Part shown: piece by piece, positions 7,971-17,843 of the stretch
Layout of the letters: each line of letters starts with the position of its first letter
Position numbering within the stretch: position 1 is the stretch's first letter
Notes under the pieces: generated by a model
Databases searched by the model: none
What the model saw: only the letters and a program-made list of their open reading frames with translations
Told to the model about the DNA's origin: nothing
Source: an uncultured Bacteroidota bacterium
Lineage (GTDB): Bacteria > Bacteroidota > Bacteroidia > Chitinophagales > Saprospiraceae
Assembly (NCBI GenBank): GCA_903905445.1
Contig: CAIVGO010000452.1
Span: 1-42,832 of the forward strand
Direction of reading: 5' to 3'
Length of the DNA: 42,832 nt
Made by a program: the position numbers and the translations under genes

Positions 7971-9917
7971 TTATTTCGCAATTGTCAACTTCACAACGCC
8001 GCTTTGTGCACCTGCATTCAGGCGTACGAAGTAGATACCGTTTTGCAAAGCAGTAGTATTCAGGTTGATGGTGTTGCTACCTGCAACGCCATTGCCGTTT
8101 TGTTCCATTACGCGTTGGCCAGCGATGTTGATTACCTGGATGCTCATTTCTGCGTTGTTAACCAGGTCAAAACGCAACAATGCGTTGTTTGAAGCTGGGT
8201 TAGGCAATACAGCGATGTCCTTGATTTTCAATTTTTGATCATTGGTACCAATGGTCAGGCGATCAACCGGGAAGCCGAGGTAGCGAATTTCATTGTCTTC
8301 AGCTGCCTGTGTACCGGTGATGCGCAAAGAAACGCCCAGGGTAAAGTCTTGCTGCCAAACGATGTGTGCTTTGTCGTCTACTTTTGGCGCAATTGCTGCA
8401 TAGAAGTTTTCAGTAAACGCTGTAACGAGCGGATCTTCAATCAAATCGTCTTGCAATACAGGCTGTGGCTCAGAGAAAGTAGTCCAATCCAGCGAGCTTT
8501 GTGTAATAAATGGCTGCTTGTAGAAGAAATTGTCGGTACTTACGTTCAACTCGTGGTTAGAGATGTACGAAACGTAAATTTTGCCATCCGCATCAATACC
8601 CAAGGTTGGGCCGGTGCTCAAGCTCATACCGTAGTAGCCATCGTAGTAGATGTCTGAAGTAGCCGAACCCAAAGTGCCATCCGCATTCAAGTCTGGGCAG
8701 TAGCCTGCAACGATACCAGCATTGTCGTCCAACAAGTCGTTCCAGTAAACAATACCCAGGTTGGTACCAGGGTACAAGTTGTAAGAATTGTCGTCGGTGG
8801 TGTCCGCATCGCGGATAAAGAAAGTACCGAATGCAACGTGTACGATGCCATTTTCGTCTACCAATACGTTACCTGTGTTGTCGTTGGTCAAAAGCGCCAA
8901 TGAGTCAATTACATCATTTGGAGCAGGCCAGATGGCAGGGTTGAATTCAGATGCGATATCATCAAAAGTATAACCGTCATCAAATCCCCATTTTGTCAAT
9001 GGGAAGTTGTGTACTACACGGCCATTTGCCCAGGTAGTTCCATTGTCTTCTGATTTGAACATCAAAACGTCGTTCAACAAGTGGAACACACCGATTGCAA
9101 CGGTATTACCGTTCGCGCTGATCGAGTAGCAGTTAGCAGAGAAATTGAGGAAGTTGTCACCATTTACACCTGGCAAAGCAGCATCCACGATATCCCAGGT
9201 AGTGCCATTGTCCAAAGAGCGGCAGTATTTGATGGTACCGTCCATGCCGTCTACTGCTGCGCCACCGTTTCCAGAAGGAGTTGTGTAGTAAATAACGTGT
9301 ACGGTTTTGCCGTCTGAACCACCGGTTGCAACGCCTGTCCACAAACCGCCGTTTGGCGTTGTAGTTGGAATGTTACCTTCAATCCAGGTAGTAGCACCTT
9401 GTGCGCGGTGTGCGAAGTGAATGGTGTTACCTGCTCCATGTGAAGTGATCCATTCTTCTCCGTTTGGAGATACAGTGTAAGCAGGGAAACCGGTACGTAC
9501 TGCTTCCTGGCGGGTCGTAGCAGGCGCGTCGAATGCGCCGCTTGCATTGGAGTTATAGCCAGTACCGCGGTCGGTGTAAGGAGAACCTTCGCCCGTAGCA
9601 GATACCTGGAACGTAGCAGAAACTTTACCATCGCCCCAGTTGTGTACACGCTGTGGCATACATGCATTGGTTTGAAGATCGTACTGGGTGATACCAAGAA
9701 TGGTTTCAGCAGAGAAACGGCTATTTGCAGAAGCAGGAACCGAAACATTTTGGTTTCCGTCGGTTTCGAAGCCTGTGATGTTTTGGTCATGTACACGCAC
9801 TTTTACCGAAGGCAAATTTCTTCCGGTAACGTCGTGCTTAATCACTAAATTAGATTGAGCCCAGCCAAGCTGAGTCCCCATCACAAGCAGGCAAAGAAGT
9901 AGAATGGTTTGTTTCAT
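7971..9917 (-). CDS. Exported protein with T9SS type A sorting domain, tentatively BNR/sialidase-like propeller
   Basis: Signal peptide MKQTILLLCLLVMGTQLGWAQ. BNR-like phrases (YCRSLDNGTTWD, MFKSEDNGTTWANG). C-terminal VLPNPASNNALLRFDLVNNAEMSIQVINIAGQRV..LQNGIYFVRLNAGAQSGVVKLTIAK. Confidence 0.8.
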   Translation of the reverse strand: MKQTILLLCLLVMGTQLGWAQSNLVIKHDVTGRNLPSVKVRVHDQNITGFETDGNQNVSVPASANSRFSAETILGITQYDLQTNACMPQRVHNWGDGKVSATFQVSATGEGSPYTDRGTGYNSNASGAFDAPATTRQEAVRTGFPAYTVSPNGEEWITSHGAGNTIHFAHRAQGATTWIEGNIPTTTPNGGLWTGVATGGSDGKTVHVIYYTTPSGNGGAAVDGMDGTIKYCRSLDNGTTWDIVDAALPGVNGDNFLNFSANCYSISANGNTVAIGVFHLLNDVLMFKSEDNGTTWANGRVVHNFPLTKWGFDDGYTFDDIASEFNPAIWPAPNDVIDSLALLTNDNTGNVLVDENGIVHVAFGTFFIRDADTTDDNSYNLYPGTNLGIVYWNDLLDDNAGIVAGYCPDLNADGTLGSATSDIYYDGYYGMSLSTGPTLGIDADGKIYVSYISNHELNVSTDNFFYKQPFITQSSLDWTTFSEPQPVLQDDLIEDPLVTAFTENFYAAIAPKVDDKAHIVWQQDFTLGVSLRITGTQAAEDNEIRYLGFPVDRLTIGTNDQKLKIKDIAVLPNPASNNALLRFDLVNNAEMSIQVINIAGQRVMEQNGNGVAGSNTINLNTTALQNGIYFVRLNAGAQSGVVKLTIAK

Positions 9918-10272
9918 GTGTAAACAAAAAGTTTGAGTTGATAAAATTCAGAAAGCGTTCGAAAAGGTCAAAGCAGGTTTTTCAATCCAGTTTTTAACAT
10001 GGAATTTTGCTAAAAAGTTGGTCCAAGGTATAACTTTACTTGCTTTAAGACAAGCGTAAATTTGGCCAACACTTGCAATTGTAGTTATTATTTTGGTCGT
10101 TTATTTTTGTAATTTGTTTTAAATCAAGTACTTAATATTAAATTAACATGAACGTTAAATAGAAAGATTTAGCTTAAAAAAATAAACTGGGCACCTTTCA
10201 AAATAGCCTAGCAACCGTTCCAGGGATGGAAGCGGCCTTCAAGCAAGACACCCAGCAAAGGCTTTGGATGGT

Positions 10273-11688
10273 CTATTGTCGTATAAATGGGTAGGCTTGT
10301 TTCATGCCGCCCACTTGCAATTGAAGCAGATAATTGCCCGCCGGATACGGGGTTAAATCAAATGGATAATCTTGCTCTGCTGTAAGTGCCGGGAGGTTCC
10401 AGCTGTGCAATAATCGCCCTTGCGTATCCCAAAGTTGAAGCAAAACAGGTTCAGTATAGGCGGTTTTAGCGCGCAAATACAGGTGGTCGGTGGTTGGATT
10501 CGGGAAAAGCATCATGGTTATTTCGGATGCCGCACCAACGAGCTGCTGTGTACCACTCAATGCTTTTTTAATTTTCCATTGCACCTCGTAAAAATGAATT
10601 AAAGCATGATCGTCAACCCGTTGTAGTTTGGTCGTGTCCTCAATAAAGCATCCTAAACGATTGACACCCAAGGGCGGTATTGCGGCTTCGGGCAATAAGT
10701 TGGCGGTGGGCAATTGCAACTGGTCTCCTCCGCCTTGTATTAAGGTGTCATTCAAAAACCATTGCACTTTTAAGGTATTGGGTTCGGGCAAAAGGAGTTG
10801 TACCGCAAATTCTAAAGTATCTTCAGTGGCTTGAAAAGAAACGGTGGTCGGACTAAAGCCGTCTATAGGCGAAGCAGATGCATGAATGCGCTCTACAATG
10901 GCTTCGGTGCATACCGGACAAAAATCAGGACCCAGGTACCGCATTTTACAGTTTTGGTGTGGTCTGTACCAGTTTTCGGAATCACCGCCGCAGCAATGTT
11001 GGTAAATCCCCACGGCATTGGTACCCATCCAGTTTTTCCATTTTACCAAACTTGGGTTGGTCTCTGCGGTTCGATTGTACGTTTCTCCGCCAGTGTACCA
11101 GTATTCATCGGCTAAACTGGCAAACGAATGCCCCAATTCATGCAAAGCAACCTCGGTAGCGCTCGCATCGGTGGATACCACCGCAAAAGGACCGCCACTG
11201 CCCCCATACAGAGGACTATTGACCAGCACCACCACCTGGTCATAAAGCGGAAGATTATTGGTCAAGACATCGTAAATCCTGCCGTAATCGGTCGCAACCA
11301 ACAATCGGTGAATGTTGGCGTAATCGAAAGTGGAACTAAAATAGGTGTCCACATTGGCAACCGGAAAACCAGATTCATTTACATCGGTTGCTGTACCCGG
11401 ATGATCCGCCCCGGCATCGACCGAAGGGGTTCGTATTTTAAATACATTAAAATAGTTTTTATACTGAGCAAAAGGGCTTTCCTGAAAAAAGGCCTGGGTA
11501 AAATTCAAAGCATCTGTTTGAAATTTATCCATATCAATACTGCGGTACCCATCGCCCAGCAATACCAGGTTGATGCGTTTTTCCACCGGTCCGCTGTAAA
11601 CCAGGGTGTCAACTGGAAATGTTTGTGCTTTCAACAAGGAAACCAAGCATAAGCCTATGAAAATTAAAGCAATACGCATATTATTCAA
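10273..11688 (-). CDS. M64 (IgA peptidase family)-like zinc metallopeptidase with T9SS type A sorting domain
   Basis: KRINLVLLGDGYRSIDMDKF, FFQESPFAQYKNYFNVFKI, ALHELGHSFASLADEY (HExxH), CKMRYLGPDFCPVCTEAIVERI. C-terminal LFPNPTTDHLYLRA..LTPYPAGNYLLQL. Confidence 0.87.
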   Translation of the reverse strand: MNNMRIALIFIGLCLVSLLKAQTFPVDTLVYSGPVEKRINLVLLGDGYRSIDMDKFQTDALNFTQAFFQESPFAQYKNYFNVFKIRTPSVDAGADHPGTATDVNESGFPVANVDTYFSSTFDYANIHRLLVATDYGRIYDVLTNNLPLYDQVVVLVNSPLYGGSGGPFAVVSTDASATEVALHELGHSFASLADEYWYTGGETYNRTAETNPSLVKWKNWMGTNAVGIYQHCCGGDSENWYRPHQNCKMRYLGPDFCPVCTEAIVERIHASASPIDGFSPTTVSFQATEDTLEFAVQLLLPEPNTLKVQWFLNDTLIQGGGDQLQLPTANLLPEAAIPPLGVNRLGCFIEDTTKLQRVDDHALIHFYEVQWKIKKALSGTQQLVGAASEITMMLFPNPTTDHLYLRAKTAYTEPVLLQLWDTQGRLLHSWNLPALTAEQDYPFDLTPYPAGNYLLQLQVGGMKQAYPFIRQ

Positions 11689-12208
11689 TTTTAAAGGTAT
11701 TTAAAATGGATACTTTCTCCGCGCTGGTTCCAGTTTCCAGGGTGATTCGCCTGGTTCCGGGCAAAAATTGGAGCCGAACGGTGGCAGGCCACTGTGCCAT
11801 TAGGATCGTTTTTCTTGCAAACTGGTTGTCTTCCCCCAAGTATTCCAGGTTTTGCACCAATGGATTGTCGAGCGGGATGCGTTGCAATATCTGTCCTTTT
11901 GCATCCCGCAAGCATACCCAAAAACGCACATCTTCCCCTGGTGGCACGGCAAGCGCTGGTTTTAACTTGCCTTGGGCTGTTGAATGGCTCAGCAAGTTTA
12001 CCTGCACGGACTTTCTGGAATCCAACGTATCTTGTTTGAAAAGATAATTTAAAAACAAAATGGTCGGCACGGTATCCTGTTGCATGACCCGTTCAGGCCT
12101 GGTCATCAGATTGCCCGGATGACACGCTTCGGTAATCAATATTGCCAACAAAAGTAGCAATATTGTATTTAAAATATTGTTTATGCGTGCTTTAGACATG
12201 CCGAACAA
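11681..12208 (-). CDS. Hypothetical lipoprotein, 8-nt overlap with downstream M64 peptidase gene
   Basis: N-terminal hydrophobic stretch with lipobox-like ITEAC. No family recognised. Start could instead be Met at 12199. Confidence 0.6.
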   Translation of the reverse strand: MFGMSKARINNILNTILLLLLAILITEACHPGNLMTRPERVMQQDTVPTILFLNYLFKQDTLDSRKSVQVNLLSHSTAQGKLKPALAVPPGEDVRFWVCLRDAKGQILQRIPLDNPLVQNLEYLGEDNQFARKTILMAQWPATVRLQFLPGTRRITLETGTSAEKVSILNTFKIE

Positions 12209-12233
12209 AATTAACTCGAAATACTGGGCCCAT

Positions 12234-15200
12234 TTATCGAATCAACGAAATTTGTCCCGACAAACTGTCCTCTTTTCCGGTCAGATACCGCACTTCTGCT
12301 TTCCACACGTACACATCTACCGGGGCGTCTTCTCCTTTGAATTTGCCATCCCAGGAAACGGTTGTTAAATTGCCACTTGCTTCAAACACCACCTGGCCCC
12401 AACGGTTAAAGATTTTAAAGGCTGTTACAGTCACCAGATCTTGCTCCCCGGCAGCCAGCAGCCTGAACACATTATTGAGGTTGTCGCCATTGGGGGTAAA
12501 CACGTTTGGCGCCCATACTTTTTCGGGTATTACCTTGATGTTGAAGGTAAATTCGTTGTTGGCACAACCATATACATCACTCACTTTTAATTTGAACAAC
12601 AAAGAACTATCTTCGCTGGATACGACCGGCGGTTTCAAATTGCCCGGATCGGGCGTCCACATGAAACTGAAATTCGGGTCGTAGGTAACCGGCAGGGTGA
12701 CGGGTTGGCCTTGCGAAACAAGGGTGTCCAGATTCTGTGCACCCGTAAATGCTTGTGGTACAAATACATACGCCGTATCTACGCCTTTGCAGCCTTGTGC
12801 ATCGGTTACATTGACCACAAATTGGGTAGATGCTTGGGGAACCACTTGCACAAACGAGCCATTGGATGGCGATAAGATCAGGTTGGAAGGCGTCCAGGTA
12901 TACGTATTTCCCTGCGACGGGAACAATAAGCCGATGGTTGCCGTGTCGCCCAAACAAATGGTGTCACCAAAGGTCAACAAATCAGGCAGTGCTTCAATGG
13001 CCACGTTGCGGGTAATGGTATCCTTGCAACCCAGCGGCAAATCGGTGATAATCAAGGTTACCGGGAAGTTGCCGATGCTCGCATAGGTGTGGGCGGGACT
13101 GTTGTTGCCCGAACTGCTGCCGTCTCCAAAAGTCCATTGGGATTGATCCGCAGCGGTGGAGTTATTCAGGAAAACATGTGACAATCCAAGGCAAACCGAT
13201 GAATCTTGCGGAATAAAATCGGCATTGACCAGCGAGAAATTGATCAATTTTTCCACCACGGTGGTACATGCAGCATCTTCGCCGGTTAAGATTAATTTGG
13301 CGGTGGTTTGTCCGCTCGGTGGCTGAAAACTGTAGGTATGCGTGGTCGGGCTGGTATTATCCAGGGTGGTACCATCCCCAAATGACCAGGAATAAGCACT
13401 GATATCCACCGTATCAATTAAGGTAAATGTAATATCGTCGCCCTTGCAAATGAAGGATTTATCCAAATTGAAATTGCCTTCCGGCCCAACGATGGTAAAA
13501 CTGCGCTGGGTGGTATCGGCGCAGCCAAAGGAGGTTGCGGTGATCATGTTCACTGTGAAGGTGCCTTTCGGGTACACGGTTGCAGCGGTATTGCCGGTTG
13601 CTGTTACTCCATTGCCCAGGTTCCAGATGGTTGCAAGCGGGTTGTTGCTCACACTGGTATTGGTAAATTGCATATTTTGTGGATAGCAAATAATATTTTG
13701 TCCATCCACATTGGATGTGAAGGCCGCTTGCGGATATGCCTGCACCTGTACAGGTACGGTGGTTTCGCCCTTACAGCCGGTAGCAATTTCGGTATATTTG
13801 AGGGTCACAATAAAGGTACCCGCGTTGCCATAAGCCTGCGAAACACTTTGGCCAGTTGCAGTGCCGCCATTGCCAAAATCCCAGGCCCAACTCAGGTTAG
13901 AACCTTCTATGGTAAAATCAGTTGCGCTAAAATTGACCGTTTTATCTTCACAAATTTGCGCAAGCTGCGGTGTGATATAACTGACTGGCTGATAAAGACT
14001 TATCTCCTGGGTTGCCGCACCGTAACAGCCTTTATCATCGCGAATGCCTAACTGAACGGTATAAATGGTCCCGCTAGCAGGAGGCGTCGTATAAGTATGC
14101 ATGGGGTTTTGCTGGTTGCTGGTATTGCCATCTCCAAAGGTCCATTCCCAGGATATGATGGGCGCATCGCCGGTGCTGGTATCGGTAAAGTTTTCCTTTC
14201 CAGGCAAACAAATAGAAGGATCACTCAGGGCAAAAGATGGTTTTCGGTTGTACACCACAAAATCCTGACGACTGGTGTCCTTACAACCATTGATATCTTC
14301 TACTTCCAGCCAAATGGTTTGTGGACCAGATGGACCAAAGCCAAATTCGGTCACAGGCTCGCTGGTGCGGATGGGGCGTTGGAAAGAAAAATACCAGGTG
14401 TAGCCTTTGTAACAGACCGCATTTACATTGGTCGATTTGGTACCGTCCAGGTCGTAGTTGGTATCACCACAAATGGTATCGGGCAAGTTGAATTCAGATT
14501 TTACCTGGGTGGCATATACCGTTGCAGTATCAAACGAAATGGGGCAACCAGATGCAGCATTTTCGGCCTTTAACACTACTTGGTATGTGCCGCGCTCGTA
14601 TAAATGGTTAAAACTGGACAATAAGGAGGAGTCGCCATCGCCCAAATACCAGGTGATCTTGGTTGCGTCGTGGCTTTCATCGGTAAAATCAAACAACAGG
14701 GAATTGTCGCAGGTTGTTTTGTAATGAATTTGGGCGATTGGACCTTTTACTTTTACCCAATCGGATTTGGTTACTGTTTGTAAACAACCGTTGTAATCGA
14801 TGGTAAGCGACACGTCAAAATCGCCTGTTTCAGATTCGTACACCCAAAATGGGTTGCTGTTTTGGTAACAATGGAACAAACGGTCGTTGTCGGAACTAAA
14901 ATGCCAGCCATCGATGCGCGGGTCGTTGGTCAGGTTTTTAAATTGCACGGTATCGCCAGGGCAAACTTCTTGTTTGTCGACACTAAAATCACCCGAAATC
15001 GGGGCGCCCACTTCAATTAAGATGGAATAAGAAGTATCTATACAGCCATTTGAATTGGTGATCGCCAGGCGTACATGGTATTCACCCGGGTTGTTATAAA
15101 TGTGAATCACGTCTGCTCCAGTGGTACTTATGAGGGGGGCAGTGCCATCATCAAAGAGCCAGGTCCAGGATACAATGGGTGTTTGCGATTTGCTGCTATC

Positions 15201-16598
15201 GGCAAAAATGACCAAAAGTGGGCCGCATCCATGTTGCACATTGGGCATAAAGCGCGCATTGGGCAACCAAATGGAATCAATTTTCGTTCGGGTATCCGTG
15301 CAGCCAGCTGGGGTGGTTACCGTCAGCATGACCGTATCCAGTGCCAGCCCAAGTTTGGTGTACCCGGTGGTATCTGGAAAGTTATAAATATAGGTGGGGT
15401 TTTGCAAATTAGAGGTCGTACCATCGCTAAATGACCAACTCCATTGATTGGGGGCAGCGGCGTTGGCACTAAAATTAAACGTACTCGGGTCGCTGCAGGA
15501 AAAACTCGGACTAACCGCGAAGCTGGCATCCGGTTTTTCTACAAAAATGGTTTTGGTGAACGTGCTGCTGCAATTGCCTGCCGCAGTTACCTTCAGGCTA
15601 ATGGTTTGTGGCCCGCCCTGGGTAAACACTACCGTAGGTTCGAAGGCCGTGGAAGTACCCGGGGTGGCGTTTGGACCAAAATCCCAATTATATACGCCAG
15701 CGTCCGACAAATTATCTAAAACCAGGGTATCCAAATAGCAAACCGTATCGGGCAGGAAAAAATCGGCTTCAGGATTGCCAATTTTGATGGTTTTGCTCAC
15801 ACTGTCCACGCAGCCGAATGCATCGGTCGCCAACAAACGTACTTTGAACGAGCCCGTTGTGGTGTATGTTTGGGCAGGCGGATTGGCTATCACGGAGGTA
15901 TTGCCATTGCCAAAATCCCATGCATAACTCAAATTGCCGCTTCCGCCAATGGTCGTATTGGTAAAACTGACCGCCAACGGTGGCACACAAGCGATGGCCG
16001 GGTTGGGGGTGGTCGTAAACCCGGCACTTGGTTTGCTACCCGCCTTCACAAAATCCGGGAACACGGCGGTAACGTTGCAAGAAGGAAAATTGGTCACATA
16101 TTCTACGGAAACGGTGAAAAATCCCGTTGTAAAATAGGTGTAATTCGGGTTGGCCACGTTGGGCAAACTATTTCCATCGCCAAAAACCCAATTTCTACTC
16201 AGAATCTGAATATTTGGATTGATTTGTGTAGTGTCATTAAACTTCACCGCCAAAGGGCGGCAGCCAGCAGCAGGGTCGGCGGTGATGCCGATGACGGGTT
16301 TTGGAAAAACCGTGATGGTGGTAGAACCTACAACGGGGCCACCAGGGGTATTTTTAAAATCGACTTGGTAAGTGCCTGGGCTTGTAAAAATATTGGTTGG
16401 GGCAGATAAATTGCTGGAACCGCCGTCTTTAAAATCCCAAAAAAAGCCACTTGAGCCCGCTGGTGGGGTAAAACTTACTTGCAAAGGGGCACATCCCTGG
16501 GTTATATCAGCTGTTTGGGCAAATGAACGGAGGGAAACTAAAATTGCAATCAGGGTTAATGTGATCCGCATAAGGAGCATATTTGGGTGCTTGAACAC
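12234..16598 (-). CDS. Giant PKD-repeat protein with gliding motility-associated C-terminal (CHU_C) domain
   Basis: About 14 PKD-like motifs (e.g. WDFGNGNTS, WTFGDGNTSNQQNP, WSFGDGTTLDNTSP, WTFGDGSSSGNNSPAHTY). C-terminus VWAPNVFTPNGDNLNNVFRL..FKIFNRWGQVVFE..WDGKFKGEDAPVDVYVWKAEVRYLTGKEDSLSGQISLIR. Confidence 0.93.
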   Translation of the reverse strand: MFKHPNMLLMRITLTLIAILVSLRSFAQTADITQGCAPLQVSFTPPAGSSGFFWDFKDGGSSNLSAPTNIFTSPGTYQVDFKNTPGGPVVGSTTITVFPKPVIGITADPAAGCRPLAVKFNDTTQINPNIQILSRNWVFGDGNSLPNVANPNYTYFTTGFFTVSVEYVTNFPSCNVTAVFPDFVKAGSKPSAGFTTTPNPAIACVPPLAVSFTNTTIGGSGNLSYAWDFGNGNTSVIANPPAQTYTTTGSFKVRLLATDAFGCVDSVSKTIKIGNPEADFFLPDTVCYLDTLVLDNLSDAGVYNWDFGPNATPGTSTAFEPTVVFTQGGPQTISLKVTAAGNCSSTFTKTIFVEKPDASFAVSPSFSCSDPSTFNFSANAAAPNQWSWSFSDGTTSNLQNPTYIYNFPDTTGYTKLGLALDTVMLTVTTPAGCTDTRTKIDSIWLPNARFMPNVQHGCGPLLVIFADSSKSQTPIVSWTWLFDDGTAPLISTTGADVIHIYNNPGEYHVRLAITNSNGCIDTSYSILIEVGAPISGDFSVDKQEVCPGDTVQFKNLTNDPRIDGWHFSSDNDRLFHCYQNSNPFWVYESETGDFDVSLTIDYNGCLQTVTKSDWVKVKGPIAQIHYKTTCDNSLLFDFTDESHDATKITWYLGDGDSSLLSSFNHLYERGTYQVVLKAENAASGCPISFDTATVYATQVKSEFNLPDTICGDTNYDLDGTKSTNVNAVCYKGYTWYFSFQRPIRTSEPVTEFGFGPSGPQTIWLEVEDINGCKDTSRQDFVVYNRKPSFALSDPSICLPGKENFTDTSTGDAPIISWEWTFGDGNTSNQQNPMHTYTTPPASGTIYTVQLGIRDDKGCYGAATQEISLYQPVSYITPQLAQICEDKTVNFSATDFTIEGSNLSWAWDFGNGGTATGQSVSQAYGNAGTFIVTLKYTEIATGCKGETTVPVQVQAYPQAAFTSNVDGQNIICYPQNMQFTNTSVSNNPLATIWNLGNGVTATGNTAATVYPKGTFTVNMITATSFGCADTTQRSFTIVGPEGNFNLDKSFICKGDDITFTLIDTVDISAYSWSFGDGTTLDNTSPTTHTYSFQPPSGQTTAKLILTGEDAACTTVVEKLINFSLVNADFIPQDSSVCLGLSHVFLNNSTAADQSQWTFGDGSSSGNNSPAHTYASIGNFPVTLIITDLPLGCKDTITRNVAIEALPDLLTFGDTICLGDTATIGLLFPSQGNTYTWTPSNLILSPSNGSFVQVVPQASTQFVVNVTDAQGCKGVDTAYVFVPQAFTGAQNLDTLVSQGQPVTLPVTYDPNFSFMWTPDPGNLKPPVVSSEDSSLLFKLKVSDVYGCANNEFTFNIKVIPEKVWAPNVFTPNGDNLNNVFRLLAAGEQDLVTVTAFKIFNRWGQVVFEASGNLTTVSWDGKFKGEDAPVDVYVWKAEVRYLTGKEDSLSGQISLIR

Positions 16599-16650
16599 GA
16601 TTTTAAAGAAGCTGTTACAAAAGATAAAGGTTGAATTGGGATTTCATTCC

Positions 16651-16658
16651 TATATTTG
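16651..16658 (+). promoter_or_regulatory. Candidate Bacteroidota -7 element (TATATTTG) upstream of the M43 peptidase gene
   Basis: Exact match to TAnnTTTG ~50 nt upstream of ATG 16710, with a TTG 18 nt upstream of the element. Confidence 0.4.
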
Positions 16659-16709
16659 AGACCTGCAAATCAATTTTTTCAAAAGACCTAAATCAAAAAT
16701 CGTTCCGCT

Positions 16710-17492
16710 ATGGTTCGCATTGGAATTATTCTGTTTTTTCTTTGCTTGTTTCAGACAACAGGCCTCTATGCTCAAAGTTACACCTTCCAGCAGGAATCGC
16801 TGCCTTGCCTGCAAAAAAAATTTACCATCGTAGCGCATATTTTTAAAGACCCCACTGGAAAATATGGGGTTACGGAACAATCTATCCTCGATGCAATCAA
16901 AGGAGTAAACACTTTTTTTGCGCCGATTTGTGTTTCGTACGAGGTTTGCGCCTTCAAATACCACGATAATTTCCAGCACGACAGTGTCAGTATTGATGAA
17001 CCGGGCATTAGCAACGAAATTCGCAAGTTGTACCACGAGGACTTCCGAATCAACCTATATTTCGTGTCGTTTATCCCCGATTTTTGTGGATTTGCTGCCG
17101 GTACCCACAATGACGCCTTTACTTCGGGTATTTTTATCAAAAAAGATTGCATCACGACGCGCACTATTTCGCATGAGTTAGGGCATTTTTTCACCCTGTC
17201 CCATACTTTTGAAGGCAACGGCGCGGAATTGGTAAATGGCGCGAACTGTTTGACGGAAGGTGATCAAATTTGCGATACCCCTGCCGATCCGTACAAAGCC
17301 CTGGATCCCTTGCCTGCTTATGTTGAAAATTGTAAGTTTATCTTCGGCGGCCAGGATGCCAACGGCGAATACTACAACCCGGACCTGGGCAATATCATGT
17401 CGTATTATGAATGCGATACCTGTGGGTTTACCTGGGGCCAATTGAAAAAGATGGCTGATGCTTATTTGGCGGGCGCGGTGAAGCTTTGGTAG
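16710..17492 (+). CDS. M43 (pappalysin/cytophagalysin)-like zinc metalloprotease, exported
   Basis: Signal peptide MVRIGIILFFLCLFQTTGLYAQ. SHELGHFFTLSHTFEG (HExxHxxxLxH), GDQICDTPADPY, NIMSYYECDTCGFTWGQLKKM (Met-turn). Confidence 0.88.
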   Translation: MVRIGIILFFLCLFQTTGLYAQSYTFQQESLPCLQKKFTIVAHIFKDPTGKYGVTEQSILDAIKGVNTFFAPICVSYEVCAFKYHDNFQHDSVSIDEPGISNEIRKLYHEDFRINLYFVSFIPDFCGFAAGTHNDAFTSGIFIKKDCITTRTISHELGHFFTLSHTFEGNGAELVNGANCLTEGDQICDTPADPYKALDPLPAYVENCKFIFGGQDANGEYYNPDLGNIMSYYECDTCGFTWGQLKKMADAYLAGAVKLW

Positions 17493-17514
17493 AAAAAGGG
17501 AGTTGCTAATAAAA

Positions 17515-17577
17515 AAAACGTAAAGGCTATTATCGGAGCGACTTTTTCAGTCATCCCGATAGTAGCCTTTACGTTTT
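17515..17577. terminator. 22-bp-stem hairpin; terminator-like on the minus strand (T8), possibly bidirectional
   Basis: AAAACGTAAAGGCTATTATCGG (17515-17536) pairs with CCGATAGTAGCCTTTACGTTTT (17556-17577) with one G-T mismatch. Minus strand continues into TTTTTTTT. 22 nt past the M43 stop codon. Confidence 0.65.
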
Positions 17578-17734
17578 GTCGTGTCACCACCGCTGAGCTG
17601 ATCTTCGTTCTTCCCACGCTCAATCCCCCGCCGCGCGTTGGTCTTTTATAAAACAAAGATTGAGCGCTGCGAGATATTAAGCGTTTCGGAAAAGAGGACT
17701 ACACGCAGCGAAACAATTTGTGAACAGACACGAC
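17578..17734 (-). ncRNA. Candidate structured non-coding RNA (strand tentative)
   Basis: Closing helix GTCGTGTC (17578-17585) with GACACGAC (17727-17734). Internal helix CGCTCAATC (17617-17625) with GATTGAGCG (17658-17666). A further CGCAGCG/CGCTGCG pairing. Followed on the minus strand by the 17515-17577 terminator-like hairpin. Confidence 0.3.
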
Positions 17735-17843
17735 TTTTTTGCACTCAACAACCCGACAATAGCGTTTACAGGATAAGGCATAATGACACGTGCAAATACG
17801 CGCGATTTTTTTGATGATTTTATCTATGATTTATGGTAGCATC

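Noticed and set aside
17462-17656. 64-aa minus-strand ORF (MFYKRPTRGGGLSVGRTKISSAVVTRQNVKATIG...)
   Set aside because: Runs through the 17515-17577 hairpin and into the antisense of the M43 3' end. Could be a remnant of a mobile-element gene, but I recognise no family with confidence.
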